From Plasmopara viticola (Eukaryota > Oomycota > Peronosporomycetes > Peronosporales > Peronosporaceae): 64,000 nt of DNA. The notes below the pieces were generated by a model. It saw only the letters and a list, made by a program, of their open reading frames with translations, was not told the DNA's origin and searched no databases. Where the stretch lies: contig MBPM02000003.1 in the NCBI GenBank assembly GCA_001695595.3, positions 1,860,001 through 1,924,000 of the forward strand. The letters run 5' to 3'. Positions 45,511 through 59,893 of this stretch are shown here, piece after piece. The translations under genes were made by a program, and so were the position numbers. How positions within the stretch are numbered: position 1 is the first letter of the stretch; each line of letters begins with the position of its first letter.

Positions 45511-46635
45511 CTAAGGTACCATGCGGCCAGCAAGGACATTGACGAGGTTCTTGCTCTCGTGCTCGGGTTCAAACACTATTGTCGAATGTGTTCCTGTCCA
45601 CTGGGGGACACGGTACGTCCAATCGTGCATGAGATACTGCATGGTCTTTTCCATCACGACATCCGTGGCACCAAACACGCGCACGCCGGTTTCTTCCGCT
45701 CGACGATCGAGTTTACTCGTCGTTGGCTGTAAATTGACTATACACAATGACCCCGCATAGTCGCCCGCCATTTCCGAAAAGGGTTCGACCCGTAAACTGG
45801 TACCCAGTACCAATGCCACATCCGCCGCTTCACACTCTTCAATAGCCACGTCAATATCGCCCAAGGGTTCATCAAACCCTACAACATTTCGCTTTAATCG
45901 CCCATTTCCATGTCGTGTACGCGCTCGCAGTCTCTGTTGGACCGACCTTCTGGTACTCACACAATTCTCGTCGTCACATAATCCTGTCCAGGGAAAATCA
46001 GTGGTATACACTTTCTCACACGTTTCACATTTGGCATGGGTGGCGTTGCCATGCACTTCTGTTACGGCACTTGCCGGCATTCCACTTTTCAGATGCAAAT
46101 TGTCGACATTTTGTGACACAATGTGTTTTAAAAAGCCAAGTCGATGCAACTCGTATAGTGCCATATGCGTAGGCGACGGGACCAACTTGTGAAAGTCAGG
46201 CACGATGGGTACACTTGCCTCCGTACCACTTTTATCGTCCTCACTCCCGTCTTCATTGACTTTTAGTCGCTTCTTGTCTTGTTGCAACTTAAACTTTTTA
46301 GTACGAATACCATGTTCCCCACGATAGTCGGGGATGCCCACAGACGTACTGATGCCAGCGCCCGTGAAGGCTACGAGATGCTTCGAGCTGGCGATCAGCT
46401 TAGCTAGTTTATGACATTTGGCATCCAACTCTTGCTCTGAAGTAGTACTCAACGGCACATCTGGTATTGGTACTTCAGCCATTGGGTCCGTCTTGGGTTG
46501 CAAACCTTGTAAATAGAAATCGCGCCTGGCAGAGCGAAGAAGCGCTTTCATGGGCGCAAGTTGGTAGTTGTGTGCAGATGGAAGGTACTTGTCGCCATCA
46601 CTGGTTGAACGACATCGCTTTGAAGACGCTAGCAT
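45511..46635 (-). CDS. Sir2-family NAD-dependent deacylase, SIRT6/7-like (class IV), 374 aa
   Basis: Sirtuins remove acyl groups from lysines using NAD+. Visible motifs are the Rossmann GAGISTSVGIPDYRG at 92-106, SQNVDNLH at 174-181, catalytic His195 in TEVHGN, zinc ligands Cys203, Cys206, Cys220 and Cys225, and GTSLRVEPFSEM plus IVNLQPT further on. NLHLKSG and the IVNLQPT block favour the SIRT6/7 class, usually nuclear chromatin enzymes. An 80-residue basic N-terminal extension and an acidic insert (~127-140) after the RGEHGI loop are unlike human SIRT6. Single exon; the start was chosen as the first ATG of the open frame at 46,635. Confidence 0.92.
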   Translation of the reverse strand: MLASSKRCRSTSDGDKYLPSAHNYQLAPMKALLRSARRDFYLQGLQPKTDPMAEVPIPDVPLSTTSEQELDAKCHKLAKLIASSKHLVAFTGAGISTSVGIPDYRGEHGIRTKKFKLQQDKKRLKVNEDGSEDDKSGTEASVPIVPDFHKLVPSPTHMALYELHRLGFLKHIVSQNVDNLHLKSGMPASAVTEVHGNATHAKCETCEKVYTTDFPWTGLCDDENCVSTRRSVQQRLRARTRHGNGRLKRNVVGFDEPLGDIDVAIEECEAADVALVLGTSLRVEPFSEMAGDYAGSLCIVNLQPTTSKLDRRAEETGVRVFGATDVVMEKTMQYLMHDWTYRVPQWTGTHSTIVFEPEHESKNLVNVLAGRMVP

Positions 46636-46844
46636 GACAACGAATAGACTTACTTGTGCGAAACGGCAGCGTCACGAAGGTGTGGTACAGTGAGTGATGT
46701 ATGATACATTATATCGATCGACGGCTCAAATGTTATGTAAAGCGCTGTATTCAGGTTGAGTAGGCTATGGATTCCTTACCGAATATTCTACTCATAAATT
46801 GGAGGCCAATCAAAAACTTGCATAAATTTTTTCAATCCAGGGTA

Positions 46845-47025
46845 GAGACGCTATTCTGCTTTCATTACTTGCGATGACATACCGCTTATTGTGCTTAAGA
46901 GGAACAACAAGTGGTAAGTCATCGCAAGTAATGAAAACAGACTAGCGTCTCTAACACTTGTTGTTTCTCTTAAGCACAACAAGTGGTAAGTCATCGCAAG
47001 TGATGAAAGCAGACAAGCGTTTCTA
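46845..47025. repeat. Foldback repeat with an extra direct arm
   Basis: Bases 46,845-46,951 form a near-perfect hairpin: GAGACGCTATTCTGCTTTCA at one end pairs with TGAAAACAGACTAGCGTCTC at the other, with arms of about 50 nt around CTTAAGAGGAACAACAAG. The second arm is then repeated directly (AACAAGTGGTAAGTCATCGC at 46,909 and 46,978). This looks like a small foldback or MITE relic between the sirtuin and the myosin fragment. Confidence 0.8.
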
Positions 47026-47111
47026 GCCGCTCGGCGCCGCTTCTTGCACCGCTCGCACCAATAGCAACGTATCTCCTGAGTAATTTATGCGGAACATGCA
47101 CACATGCGACA

Positions 47112-47380
47112 CTGGATGGTCGGGATTAACGATACTCGATGCTGTGCTAACGAATTGAGGTGGTCATAATACGAAAAACATGGATCCGAATTAAATTAGT
47201 GCGAATCGTTGCTGTCTTGATGTATCTTGGCAGATTCATGCCAGATTCGTAAGAAAGTATGCTCGCGATTTATGCTGCGTCCGTGACAACTAGTGATGCC
47301 AATGTGTGCGTACTAAAGGATGTAACGCAAAAATAGTCGATGCGAAACTTTTTGACATCGAAGCAGTAGTTTAAGATATT
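47112..47380 (+). pseudogene. Decayed fragment of a second myosin motor domain
   Basis: Nucleotide similarity to the intact myosin gene at about 40,050-40,325 is obvious. The relic has GTGCGAATCGTTGCTGTCTT for GTACGCATCGTTGCTGCCTT, AGTGATGCCAATGTGTGCGT for AGTGATGCCAATTCGTGCGT, and GATGCGAAACTTTTTGACAT for GCTGCGAAACTCTTGGATAT. The reading frame has several stops (TAG after ACGCAAAAA, TAA after GTAGTT) and a short deletion. It is in the same strand orientation as the intact gene 7 kb upstream. Only this fragment is visible; flanks to 47,450 fade into noise. Confidence 0.8.
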
Positions 47381-47399
47381 TCCTTCGGATGCGACTAAT

Positions 47400-48130
47400 C
47401 GGCCTTACCATTCTGGCGCTCTCCTTCGCAAAAAAAAGGATGGACCGTGGTATGGATACCGCTCCGTCTTAATTCCATGCCCAGTAAGTCTTAAATATGA
47501 AGTAATATAAGTAATATGTAGCCTGGACAAAGGAAATCTTCTTTTTTCGAGATAGTAATTGTGCTTACCATTCTTGTACTGTAGATCTGCAATTTAATAG
47601 TCGCACAGGAAATCATATCTGACGACCGAGATTGCATTTTCGAAGTCGGTCGTTGATTGGCTAAGTCTGACCTCGGGTCGCTATAAGTGCATATCGAGTT
47701 AGCGAGATAACAATAATGTAAGATATCAGAATCTTGCTATGATTTATTATCATATTATACCTGATGCGGCATTCTTTGATGACATCTTTCAAAAAATTGT
47801 AAAGCAGAAAACGTCTTTATTGATTCGTCGGATCGTGATAACGAGTTTATAGGGTGAATATATCTGCTCGACACGGCGTTCGTCGAGGGTCATAACACGC
47901 GATTGCTAAGCGTTCTGAGAGACAGCGACAACGAGAAAGCAGCGGAAAATACAATGCCAGACACGAAACTCTTTTGAAAACTGTGATCAACACGCACATT
48001 TATCCGTAAACAACTTTTTCTTTAAAATATTTTGTTTGTTTTTCTTGCTCCAGAAAAATCTTACGTAAAATACTGCTTTGAATCACTGGAAAACGGTCGG
48101 CACCGCACCTTTAATATTCGACTAAGGCTT
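47400..48130. other. Intergenic sequence, nothing recognised
   Basis: AT-rich, without long frames or clear repeats. It lies between the myosin relic and the 3' end of the thioredoxin-fold gene. Confidence 0.5.
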
Positions 48131-48133
48131 TAT

Positions 48134-48802
48134 TTATGCAGCAGTGGCGTCGACCGTACATACATCTGCCTCTTTCGCAATCTGTTCAGCAGGCACAGCG
48201 TTGTCTTCGGCTACCGTGTGTTGCTCCTCTTGTGCCGTCTCAACCTCTCTACTTGCCTCTTCTGCCGTCTCATCGTCCTTCTCACCAGCTACCTCCTCGT
48301 CCTTTGACACAGTTTCCTCCGTTTTCGCCTTCTTGGTAATTTGCTCGTCGTGGTCCTCTACCTCGTCGCGCTCCTGGCGCTTCTTGGGGCCTGCCGCCTC
48401 AGTCGACTCGTTCTCTTTCTCAGCCGTTTCCTCTGTCGCCGCGTCGCCTTCTGGCGTCTCCTCCGTTTCTTTTACTGTTTCGGGAGCCACAAGGCCACGA
48501 ATAAAAGCGTTTACCTTATCGAATTTGGAGCTGGAAAAGTCGCCAAGAATTTTACCAGCCTTGTACACGCGGAAATGCGGAAAGTTGTCCACCTCAACCT
48601 CCTCACAGAGCGTCTCGAGGTCCTCGGCGCTTACATTGACGAAAGAAGCAGTCCCTTCCAGTTCCTCAGCAAGCTTTTCTACCTTGGGCACCACCAATTT
48701 GCTGCCACCCGACCAAGGCGCAGAAAAGCAGGCAACTAGCGAAGTTTCGGTTGTAGCAGCAACAGCAGCGTGGAAGTGTTCAGCAGACGAAATAGTGATC
48801 AT
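48134..48802 (-). CDS. Thioredoxin-fold protein with both active-site Cys replaced by Ser and an acidic tail, 222 aa
   Basis: Residues 1-~107 are a thioredoxin fold clearly paralogous to the protein at 38,278-38,595. The active site reads FSAPWSGGSK, with Ser31 and Ser34 replacing the two catalytic cysteines. The cis-proline (FPHFRVYKAG) and hydrophobic core are kept. Residues ~108-222 are low-complexity Glu/Thr/Ala with a bipartite-like KKRQERDEVEDHDEQITKKA segment, probably disordered and possibly nuclear. It cannot do disulfide exchange through this site, so a binding or scaffold role is inferred. Two serine codons (TCG, AGC) show that the two losses were separate mutations. The frame is intact and conserved enough to argue against a pseudogene. 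Confidence 0.88.
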   Translation of the reverse strand: MITISSAEHFHAAVAATTETSLVACFSAPWSGGSKLVVPKVEKLAEELEGTASFVNVSAEDLETLCEEVEVDNFPHFRVYKAGKILGDFSSSKFDKVNAFIRGLVAPETVKETEETPEGDAATEETAEKENESTEAAGPKKRQERDEVEDHDEQITKKAKTEETVSKDEEVAGEKDDETAEEASREVETAQEEQHTVAEDNAVPAEQIAKEADVCTVDATAA

Positions 48803-53221
<4,419 letters not shown>

Positions 53222-53263
53222 CACGAAGCTGTTTTCAAGAAAATGCACTTGGTCTTAAGTCTC

Positions 53264-54554
53264 TTACTCAACTTTCTGCCTTTTAGCTTGACGTAGCCCT
53301 TTAAAAAATTCTTGAATGTCTTCTTTCCGTACAGTTTTGTTGGCAGCTGCAAAGCCTGCAAGGTATTGCTGGAGATTGTTTTTCATGAGATTATACCCAA
53401 TAGCCACTTCCACTTGTTGTTCGTGTGTCAACTTGGTCGCAAATGCTTGCTGGGCAAGCTCTTCCTCCGATGCGTGTTTATTTTCTCGTGCACTGGCTTC
53501 GTACACATGCAAGGAATCGTCAGGATCCAACAGAAATGCAATCTGCTGCCTCTCAAACAACGCGACGCACGATGAACATTGACAAAGTGCATTGCGCCAG
53601 TCACTTGACCAAAATGTCGGCCGAAGTGTTGGAACTCCCATTGCCTCTAATTGTCGCTGCTTCACCTTCAAGCTACATTCCATCGAAACGCTTTTAGTGA
53701 CACTTTCATCGGGACAGTCCACGGTGTAAGCCATAAGAAAAGGATGTTTCTTCATACACTCGAGACAAATGAGTTCTTCAAAACTGTCGGTAGATAAAGC
53801 GTTGTCACAGTCCGTCGCAACTTCCGTATTCGCATCAACGGATACTTTCTGATCGATCCCATTCGACGCCACTGTCTTCGCTTCAGCATGTAGACTGTCA
53901 CTAGCACCTGGTGTCTCTTCTCGCTTCTCGAAAATGTGCTCTTCATGCAACCAATCTTCACATATAATGCACTGTACCATCACCTCACACGTCGTCCGAT
54001 CCGGATCTGGATACGGTCGATGGCAATTGCAGTACAACCCTCCGAAGTTCTGCGAGTACGTATTGCGTTCATTTGTCGTTGCTTTCTCTGCTTCTAGCTT
54101 GCAAGGATTGCCTACCAGCATCAGCAATATTACGTTAATAACTATATCAACTGCAAGACTTTACGTCAATTTGCAGCAATGTCAACTCACTGGTCGGGAA
54201 TTTGCCATTGCCACAGTCGCAGCGAAATGCACGTTTCGTGTACAACTCTACGAGCTCGTGGTCTTGATGGCAACTGTATGTACACGCTAGGCATACGCCA
54301 GCGCGTGTCTCAGGCTTTTCGAGGGCATTAGGAGTGCACGTCAAGCAGGCGTAGACCGCCTGACGCATGTACCCCATGGAGTAGCTACAGTGCGTCTCAC
54401 TGGCATCGCCCAGCACGGCGTCCGCTGTCTCTGTCATTTGATCATTATGCTTAAGCACATCCGAAAGCGTCACAACTTCTTCTTCGTCTAGCGGCTCATT
54501 CTCTTCGCGCACGCGCTTATTGCCAGTCACAGAGGCACCAGTCGAAGACTCCAT
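53264..54554 (-). CDS. UBR7-like putative E3 ligase (UBR box + PHD finger), 2 exons
   Basis: Exon 1 is 54,554-54,191 and exon 2 is 54,111-53,264, joined across a 79-nt intron (GTGAGT..GGTAG) in phase 1, giving 403 aa. The UBR box at residues ~54-122 carries Cys/His zinc ligands (C56, C70, C73, C88, C91, H96, H99, C112, C114) and the family signature CLACTYSCHQDHELVELYTK. The junction reads GKFPTSNPCKL, then NFGGLYCNCHRPYPDP and MVQCIICEDWLHEEH for the PHD-like finger (~135-200). The C-terminus ends FFKGLRQAKRQKVE, like animal UBR7. The family reads N-degrons and histone H2B in other eukaryotes; the role here is inferred. Divergent from the LYAR gene. Confidence 0.92.
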
Positions 54555-54726
54555 GAGGTTAAGAATGTAAGGCGATTGTAGCTGGCGCCAATTATATAGA
54601 GTTGTTGATTGGTGGATAATACTGTTGGTTTTTGACCAATTAAGTCACGATGTACATCAAGAGCAGTTTGGGGCAGGATGAATGGCAACGAGTGAGTGTC
54701 GTATTTAAGCTTGTGCTTGGAGCTCT
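54555..54726. promoter_or_regulatory. 172-bp divergent promoter, UBR7 / LYAR
   Basis: Only 172 bp separate the two ATGs. It contains CCAATTATATAG (54,588), ATTGGTGG (54,609) and GACCAATTAAG (54,637), that is three CCAAT-type boxes in both orientations. On the minus side ACATTCTT lies just upstream of the UBR7 ATG. Confidence 0.5.
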
Positions 54727-55491
54727 ATGGTGTTCTTCGTATGCGAAGGCTGCAATGAGACGCTGAAAAAGAATAAAGTGGACGCCCATGCGGGTCGATG
54801 TCGTAATTGCTGGGCGGTGAGCTGTGTCGATTGCAGCGTCGTGTTTGAGGGCAACAGCTATGCGGCGCATACGAGCTGCATCTCGGAGGCCGAAAAGTAC
54901 GAAAAGACTCTGTTTCAAGGCAACAAGGATAAGCGACAGAATGGAAAGCACCAGACGCCACAAGAGCGGTGGATGGCTGTCGTGCAGTCAGCCACTTGCC
55001 CTAAAGACCGCAAAGTGCAGGATGTGCTCACGCGCGTCGCTGGATACGACAATGTACCTCGCAAGAAGAACAAATTTGTCAACTTTGTCACCAACAGCTT
55101 GGTGCTACATGATGCGCCACTTGTTGAGAAAGTTTGGACGATCTATGAGACGGCCTTCAAGGCAACTGTGCGAGCAAACGCGAGTACAGCGTCTAATGCC
55201 GAGGAGTCTATGAACACGAAGAGACCAGTCGAAGCCGAAAGAAGAGAGAGTGCTGTGAAGAAGCGCAAGACAGAGGAAAAGTCTGTGAAGTGGAACAAGT
55301 TGATCAAAATGGCGCTGACGGGAACTGGCAACCAGATGGAAATGCATGAGCTGCGGGAAAAGCTGCTTCGACAGATTCAAAAGAAGAAATTGTCTCTGAA
55401 AAGCGTCGAGGAATTGAGGAAGGAGTTCAAGGCTGCGATTAAAAAGAGCAAAAAGTTTGAAGTGATCGAGACTGTGCGTGTAAAGTGTTGA
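54727..55491 (+). CDS. LYAR-type zinc-finger nucleolar protein, 254 aa
   Basis: The N-terminus MVFFVCEGCNETLKKNKVDAH...CRNC is the LYAR-type C2HC finger (Cys6, Cys9, His21, Cys25), followed by a second cysteine cluster (CRNCWAVSCVDC) and HTSC near residue 48-51, as in LYAR/UCRBP proteins linked to ribosome biogenesis. Residues ~85-140 contain a helical block conserved in the family (RKKNKFVNFVTNSL). The rest is lysine-rich with several nuclear-localisation-like clusters (VKKRKTEEK, KKSKKFE). Single exon; the start is the first ATG and gives the expected finger directly at the N-terminus. Confidence 0.88.
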   Translation: MVFFVCEGCNETLKKNKVDAHAGRCRNCWAVSCVDCSVVFEGNSYAAHTSCISEAEKYEKTLFQGNKDKRQNGKHQTPQERWMAVVQSATCPKDRKVQDVLTRVAGYDNVPRKKNKFVNFVTNSLVLHDAPLVEKVWTIYETAFKATVRANASTASNAEESMNTKRPVEAERRESAVKKRKTEEKSVKWNKLIKMALTGTGNQMEMHELREKLLRQIQKKKLSLKSVEELRKEFKAAIKKSKKFEVIETVRVKC

Positions 55492-58400
55492 ATAGAAACA
55501 GGGAATTTATTGCCTTATAATTTACCGGTTATATAATAACGCAATGCTAAATTTCGTTATACGACCAAGCCGTTTTGGCTCAGACAATTTTAACGAATCA
55601 TGCCTGACGTACATGAAATACATAACTTGATGGGAAAGGTACGCACACAAAAATAGGCTGCATTTATTGACAGGATCAAAAAGTCATATTCGCAAAAAGA
55701 TATTGACTCATCGCGTTTGTTACGCAATGTGATTGTTTGCAACCACACATCAGAGCAAAGAAGTGACTTCAAAAGTGTCTTCATTCTACTGCTTGGTTCG
55801 AAAGCAAACATCACGGTAGAGGTCGTGTCCTTTGCAATGATAGTGGCGGAGAATATCGGGCAATCAAAATGTCATTTGACTTTGTAATGCATCTTAAGCT
55901 GCCCTTGAACCCTTGTTGACAACCGCAGTCGATGATGACTCTTCTGTATGAGAAGCTGATCTACCCTAGAGTGCACTTTACATTGTAATCCCATCTTGTT
56001 CGCTTTGCCGCACATTACTGTTAAAAGTTCGAGTCTGTGCCGGAATACTGGCTGCATTTAGCTTGTTAAAAGCCATTAATGTATTTTCCTATTGTTGCAA
56101 TGTCCAACGAATTAACGTACTCGGTCCCATAATGGTTTGCGAGCCACTAATGCTCCGTTTGGGAAAACGCGGAGGCAGACACCTAACGTCTTTTACCGCC
56201 GATCAGCCCAAACTTAAGCCACATAGTATCCATGGTGAGACCGAACATCACATCTTAAGCACTGCTCGACGCTTGCAAAGTCGAGAAATCTCACACATAG
56301 ACTCATCGGCAGTGATATCGTTAAGCGGATCGTGACAATGTCACTTTGATGTTCTCGCAGAATTAGACATAATTTCCTTACTTACGGAGTTAAAATAGAT
56401 CGTTTCGCTTGACTAGATACTTTTCCGATACCACAGCAGCCTGTTAACTAGATTTATAAGGACCATTTGTTGTAAAGCACAGAGCTCTTCGGGGTTCTGT
56501 CGTATCGACCATTCATGATACTCGTGTTATCGACAAGCTTAGTTTCTCCTTAATACGTTTAGTGAGTGCTCTCGTCTACTCGCGACATGACAGACGACTT
56601 GTTGGCTGCAGATCTTTGGCTTTTGATACCTTAAAATTTGGTATAGGACACGTTAGCCACGTATCCTGCATAGCCAAATGCCCGCAACTTGACCAGTGGT
56701 CTGAAGGTCTACCTTGATAGCTACAATTCCCAATTCTTGAGAATTTGGACTCCCTATGGATTCTGTATTTACCTGTCCGAATTACTCAATTTAACCTCCT
56801 CATTAAAAGTCATTTTTACTGGAAAGGTCGAAAGTTACACAAATACTTCCATTTGGGCCGTAATCTGTCTATGCAGACGGTGATGGCTGCCTTTCTTAAG
56901 AAGAGATACTCAGCCACACACTACCAGAGGTAAGCTCCTCGACAAAGTTTACCACTCCTTCTTGCCTTGACGACATATTAACTGAAGCGGTAGGCATAGC
57001 TAAGTGACGAAGTAATTTGAGTCAAAGCTATTTGTAGGAAATATTAACTCAGCCAAGGTATTGCACGTCAGCGCCTATTTGCTTGCTCACCTGCCGAGCT
57101 TCAAGATGCCAACTGCCTCTTCATTTGCGACAAAATGACTGTCATGGTCATGCGGCCTCTCTGAGGAAGTATTTACGCTCACTATAAGCAATTTTAGCTT
57201 AGAGTGTGCAACCCTTTCAAATGCCTGAGTCACTGACGTGAACGACTTTGTATTCTTCTTTTCAAAATATCTCAATAAACATTTTTTGTGGCTAAAATAC
57301 CTTTCAGGCGCGCAATAAATTTGTGGAACATTGTTGAACTAAATGTCGCATTCTCCCTAGATCAAATAGGATTAGTATTCTTTCTGCTGTTGTATATGAT
57401 TAGGCATAGGAGTGCACTGCAACATTTTAGCCAATGATTCGTACTTCAACATATTCACTACGGTGCCATCGGGTGTAGCAAAGATGTCGGATCTCCTTTC
57501 CAAAAAGAAGTTTAAGATCAGGTGTTTAACCTTTGCTCTATATCCAGCGCCCATATGACTCGCAAAATTTAATCTCCTTTAGCTTAAAGAGTGAGCCCTA
57601 TCCGTAATGTCTAAGCTCAAATACACGTGCAATTTCAAATGTGTATTCATTTTTACAACTTTTGCCGGTCAAAAAAGATACCAGGGAAATTTCCTACATT
57701 TATTACTAATTACCAAAATTCGTTCAAATTATGTACGGCTTTTCTGGTAGCTCCTCAGCACTAGATAATATCTTCGTGTTTAGATACTCAATATTCACAA
57801 ACTCGCGCTGATTTTTCTTGTGATTATTTAGTCTTTCACTTCTCACGAATATCATTTCAAGTTTGGTACACTAATACTTAGACTAAAGTATTTCGATGCT
57901 TTTGATGAGAAGAGCGAGATTCTCGTGTGGTATAATACCCTTCATCTCGGATGTTCAAAACATATATTGCGCTAAGATTAAATGCTTTTTCCCAGCTTCA
58001 AATTACTTGTGTCACACGCACTGAGTACGCGTCAATCCGATACAAAATGTGTCACGAATGATTTATGGCAATGAGCCTTAAAAGACGCTAAGTCCTCGCA
58101 GTGGCAAACTATACTTGCTGGGAAGTGTGGCTGTGTAAAGCCATATGGTGGTACATACAGAACAGGCGGGCGGATCGAGGTAGCAAGCAAGTACCATAGG
58201 CAGCCGGTAAATATGTTCCAAGATTATGGGAAATGAGAATTCACGATGACGAAAACAAGCATCAAATGCCATAATTAGTCCAAAATATAGGAACTGTTTG
58301 CACTTTGATTTTAATAACGTATACCTGCTATTTGCCTAATACTGTGAAGGTTGTCGTCGATGAGATATTTTCGTGTATGATGCCTATACAAAAGCAGGAG

Positions 58401-59005
58401 CCAGGCGGTGCTAGTCATTTTGTGGAGTTATGTCGAAAGGAACATACTGTCGCGTCTGAAGTACCTGGAGCGACGGGCATACCAGGGCGTTCTCCTGCCG
58501 GCAATGCAAACTGAACTAGCAAGGGTTCAACGCTGTAACTCTAACAAATATTTTATTAGGCTTTAATACCGCAGACACAGACGAGATGAACGACTTTTAA
58601 AAAAATCGGGAACTCAATGTGATTACAACCAGAAATCAAGTCGTGGTCGAAAATGCCTAAACTGCTATAAGTATGAGGAACGCAAGGTTCTCCTTTCATA
58701 TGCAGAGAGAAAAGGACTAAAAAAAAGGTTTATATGGACATCCATGAAAATCTAATATCCGGTTTGAGCAAAATCATAGGAACCCAGACATACGTATTAC
58801 CAGCTCGTGTACGCTCTACTTGCAAATAAGTACATAGATTTTCTTCAAATCTATACAAAATCGACTACAAAAGAGAATCTCGCGCGATAAATAAGGCAAC
58901 ATATAGCGATTGTAAGCCTTATTAAGATGGCGAGAGATGATCTCTGTGTCCAAAACTTATAGTTTTTAATGGTATGAAAACACTGGTCGCTATATGTAAT
59001 TTCGA
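55492..59005. other. 3.5-kb gene-free region
   Basis: AT-rich, with only short frames lacking codon bias or domains. The longest (56,063-56,335, 58,305-58,514) have no recognised motif. No terminal repeats, TSDs or RT motifs found. It contrasts with the compact genes on both sides. Confidence 0.55.
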
Positions 59006-59010
59006 GAGTT

Positions 59011-59385
59011 CAGTGGACCGCTTTAATACAAGACTTGCAGTCATCCTAAAAAAATAATTGCACCGAAAGTTTTATGCCAGACTGCGTACAAAGATTTTAC
59101 GCTTATTCCAGCTTAAGTATTTCCGATAGATTAACGGGCCGCTTAATAATTAAACTTGCAATTTAAAATTTTTATAGAAAATGACATTAATTGCACAACT
59201 TTTTTGTGTCTGTATTGCGTATAGATCCTGCGCCTACTTCCATTTTCGTGAGATGAGTGGACCGCTATTAAAAGAAGACGTGTAATTAGAGACTTTAGAG
59301 AATTGAATGCAATTGCACAAAAACTTTGTGCCCGAGCTGCGCTTGAAAATTATACACCTATTTTCAGCTTTATCAGCTTTTATAT
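59011..59385. repeat. Three degenerate tandem units of ~120 bp
   Basis: Units begin at about 59,011 (CAGTGGACCGCTTTAATA), 59,131 (TTAACGGGCCGCTTAATAAT) and 59,254 (TGAGTGGACCGCTATTAAAA). Each then has an AATTGCAC box about 55-70 bp in, and a TTTTGTG/TGCG stretch leading to CTTATTCCAGCTT / CCTACTTCC / CCTATTTTCAGCTT. Old, diverged satellite-like repeat; no coding role. Confidence 0.75.
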
Positions 59386-59558
59386 GATGGGAACGAGTTT
59401 GGACAAATAACAATCGCGGAGCACCCAGTGATTGTTTAACCCAAAGAGGGAGGCCATATGTGAGCCTTGCGGAGAAGTATGTGTAATCCAAGCTAGCACC
59501 TCGTGAGCCGTCAATAAAGTCTTAATAACGGAAAAAATTCTACGACTTTAGGATCATC

Positions 59559-59893
59559 ATGGGCATTTCGATTAGCAAGATAACAAAGCATCTAGCGTGG
59601 GTGCCTTCGTCGGCCAATCTCTTCGTTATAGATGCGAATGTTTTTAAGACAAACAAATACACTTCATTCCAGGGCTGGATTGCTCATACAGCGGGGATAG
59701 ATGTAAAAATTTGGCGAGATCTTTCGCCGTTGCAAATGTTTTGGCAGCTTTAATGTGCGTGTGTCTCTTAGAACTTACGGCTTACGTGAATTTGACAATA
59801 TACGTGGTGCTTGTGGTAAGAAACAATATGCAGGTCATGCATCTAGCGATGCAGAGCATTAGTACGCACAGGCTATGTGATGTACCTCTTTAA
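59559..59893 (+). pseudogene. Decayed Arf-family small GTPase
   Basis: The ATG at 59,559 opens with MGISISKI, the Arf myristoylation-type N-terminus (MGxSxSK). Further on, drifted equivalents of the Arf landmarks appear in order but in changing frames. CTCTTCGTTATAGATGCG...AAGACAAAC is where the G1 box (VGLDAAGKTT) should be. CKNLARSFAV is where YKN..SFTVWDVGG should be. ATATACGTGGTGCTTGTGGT is where the IYVVDSND strand is expected. The G1 and G3 residues needed for GTP binding are gone. The call rests on order and spacing, so it is moderate. No intron traces seen, so it could be a processed copy. Confidence 0.45.

Noticed and set aside
53316..53582. Plus-strand frames of 87-90 codons opposite UBR7
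   Set aside because: Shadows of UBR7 exon 2.
59559..59753. Intact 64-residue Arf-like protein
   Set aside because: The frame begins like Arf but loses the nucleotide-binding motifs at once; a decayed gene is the better explanation.
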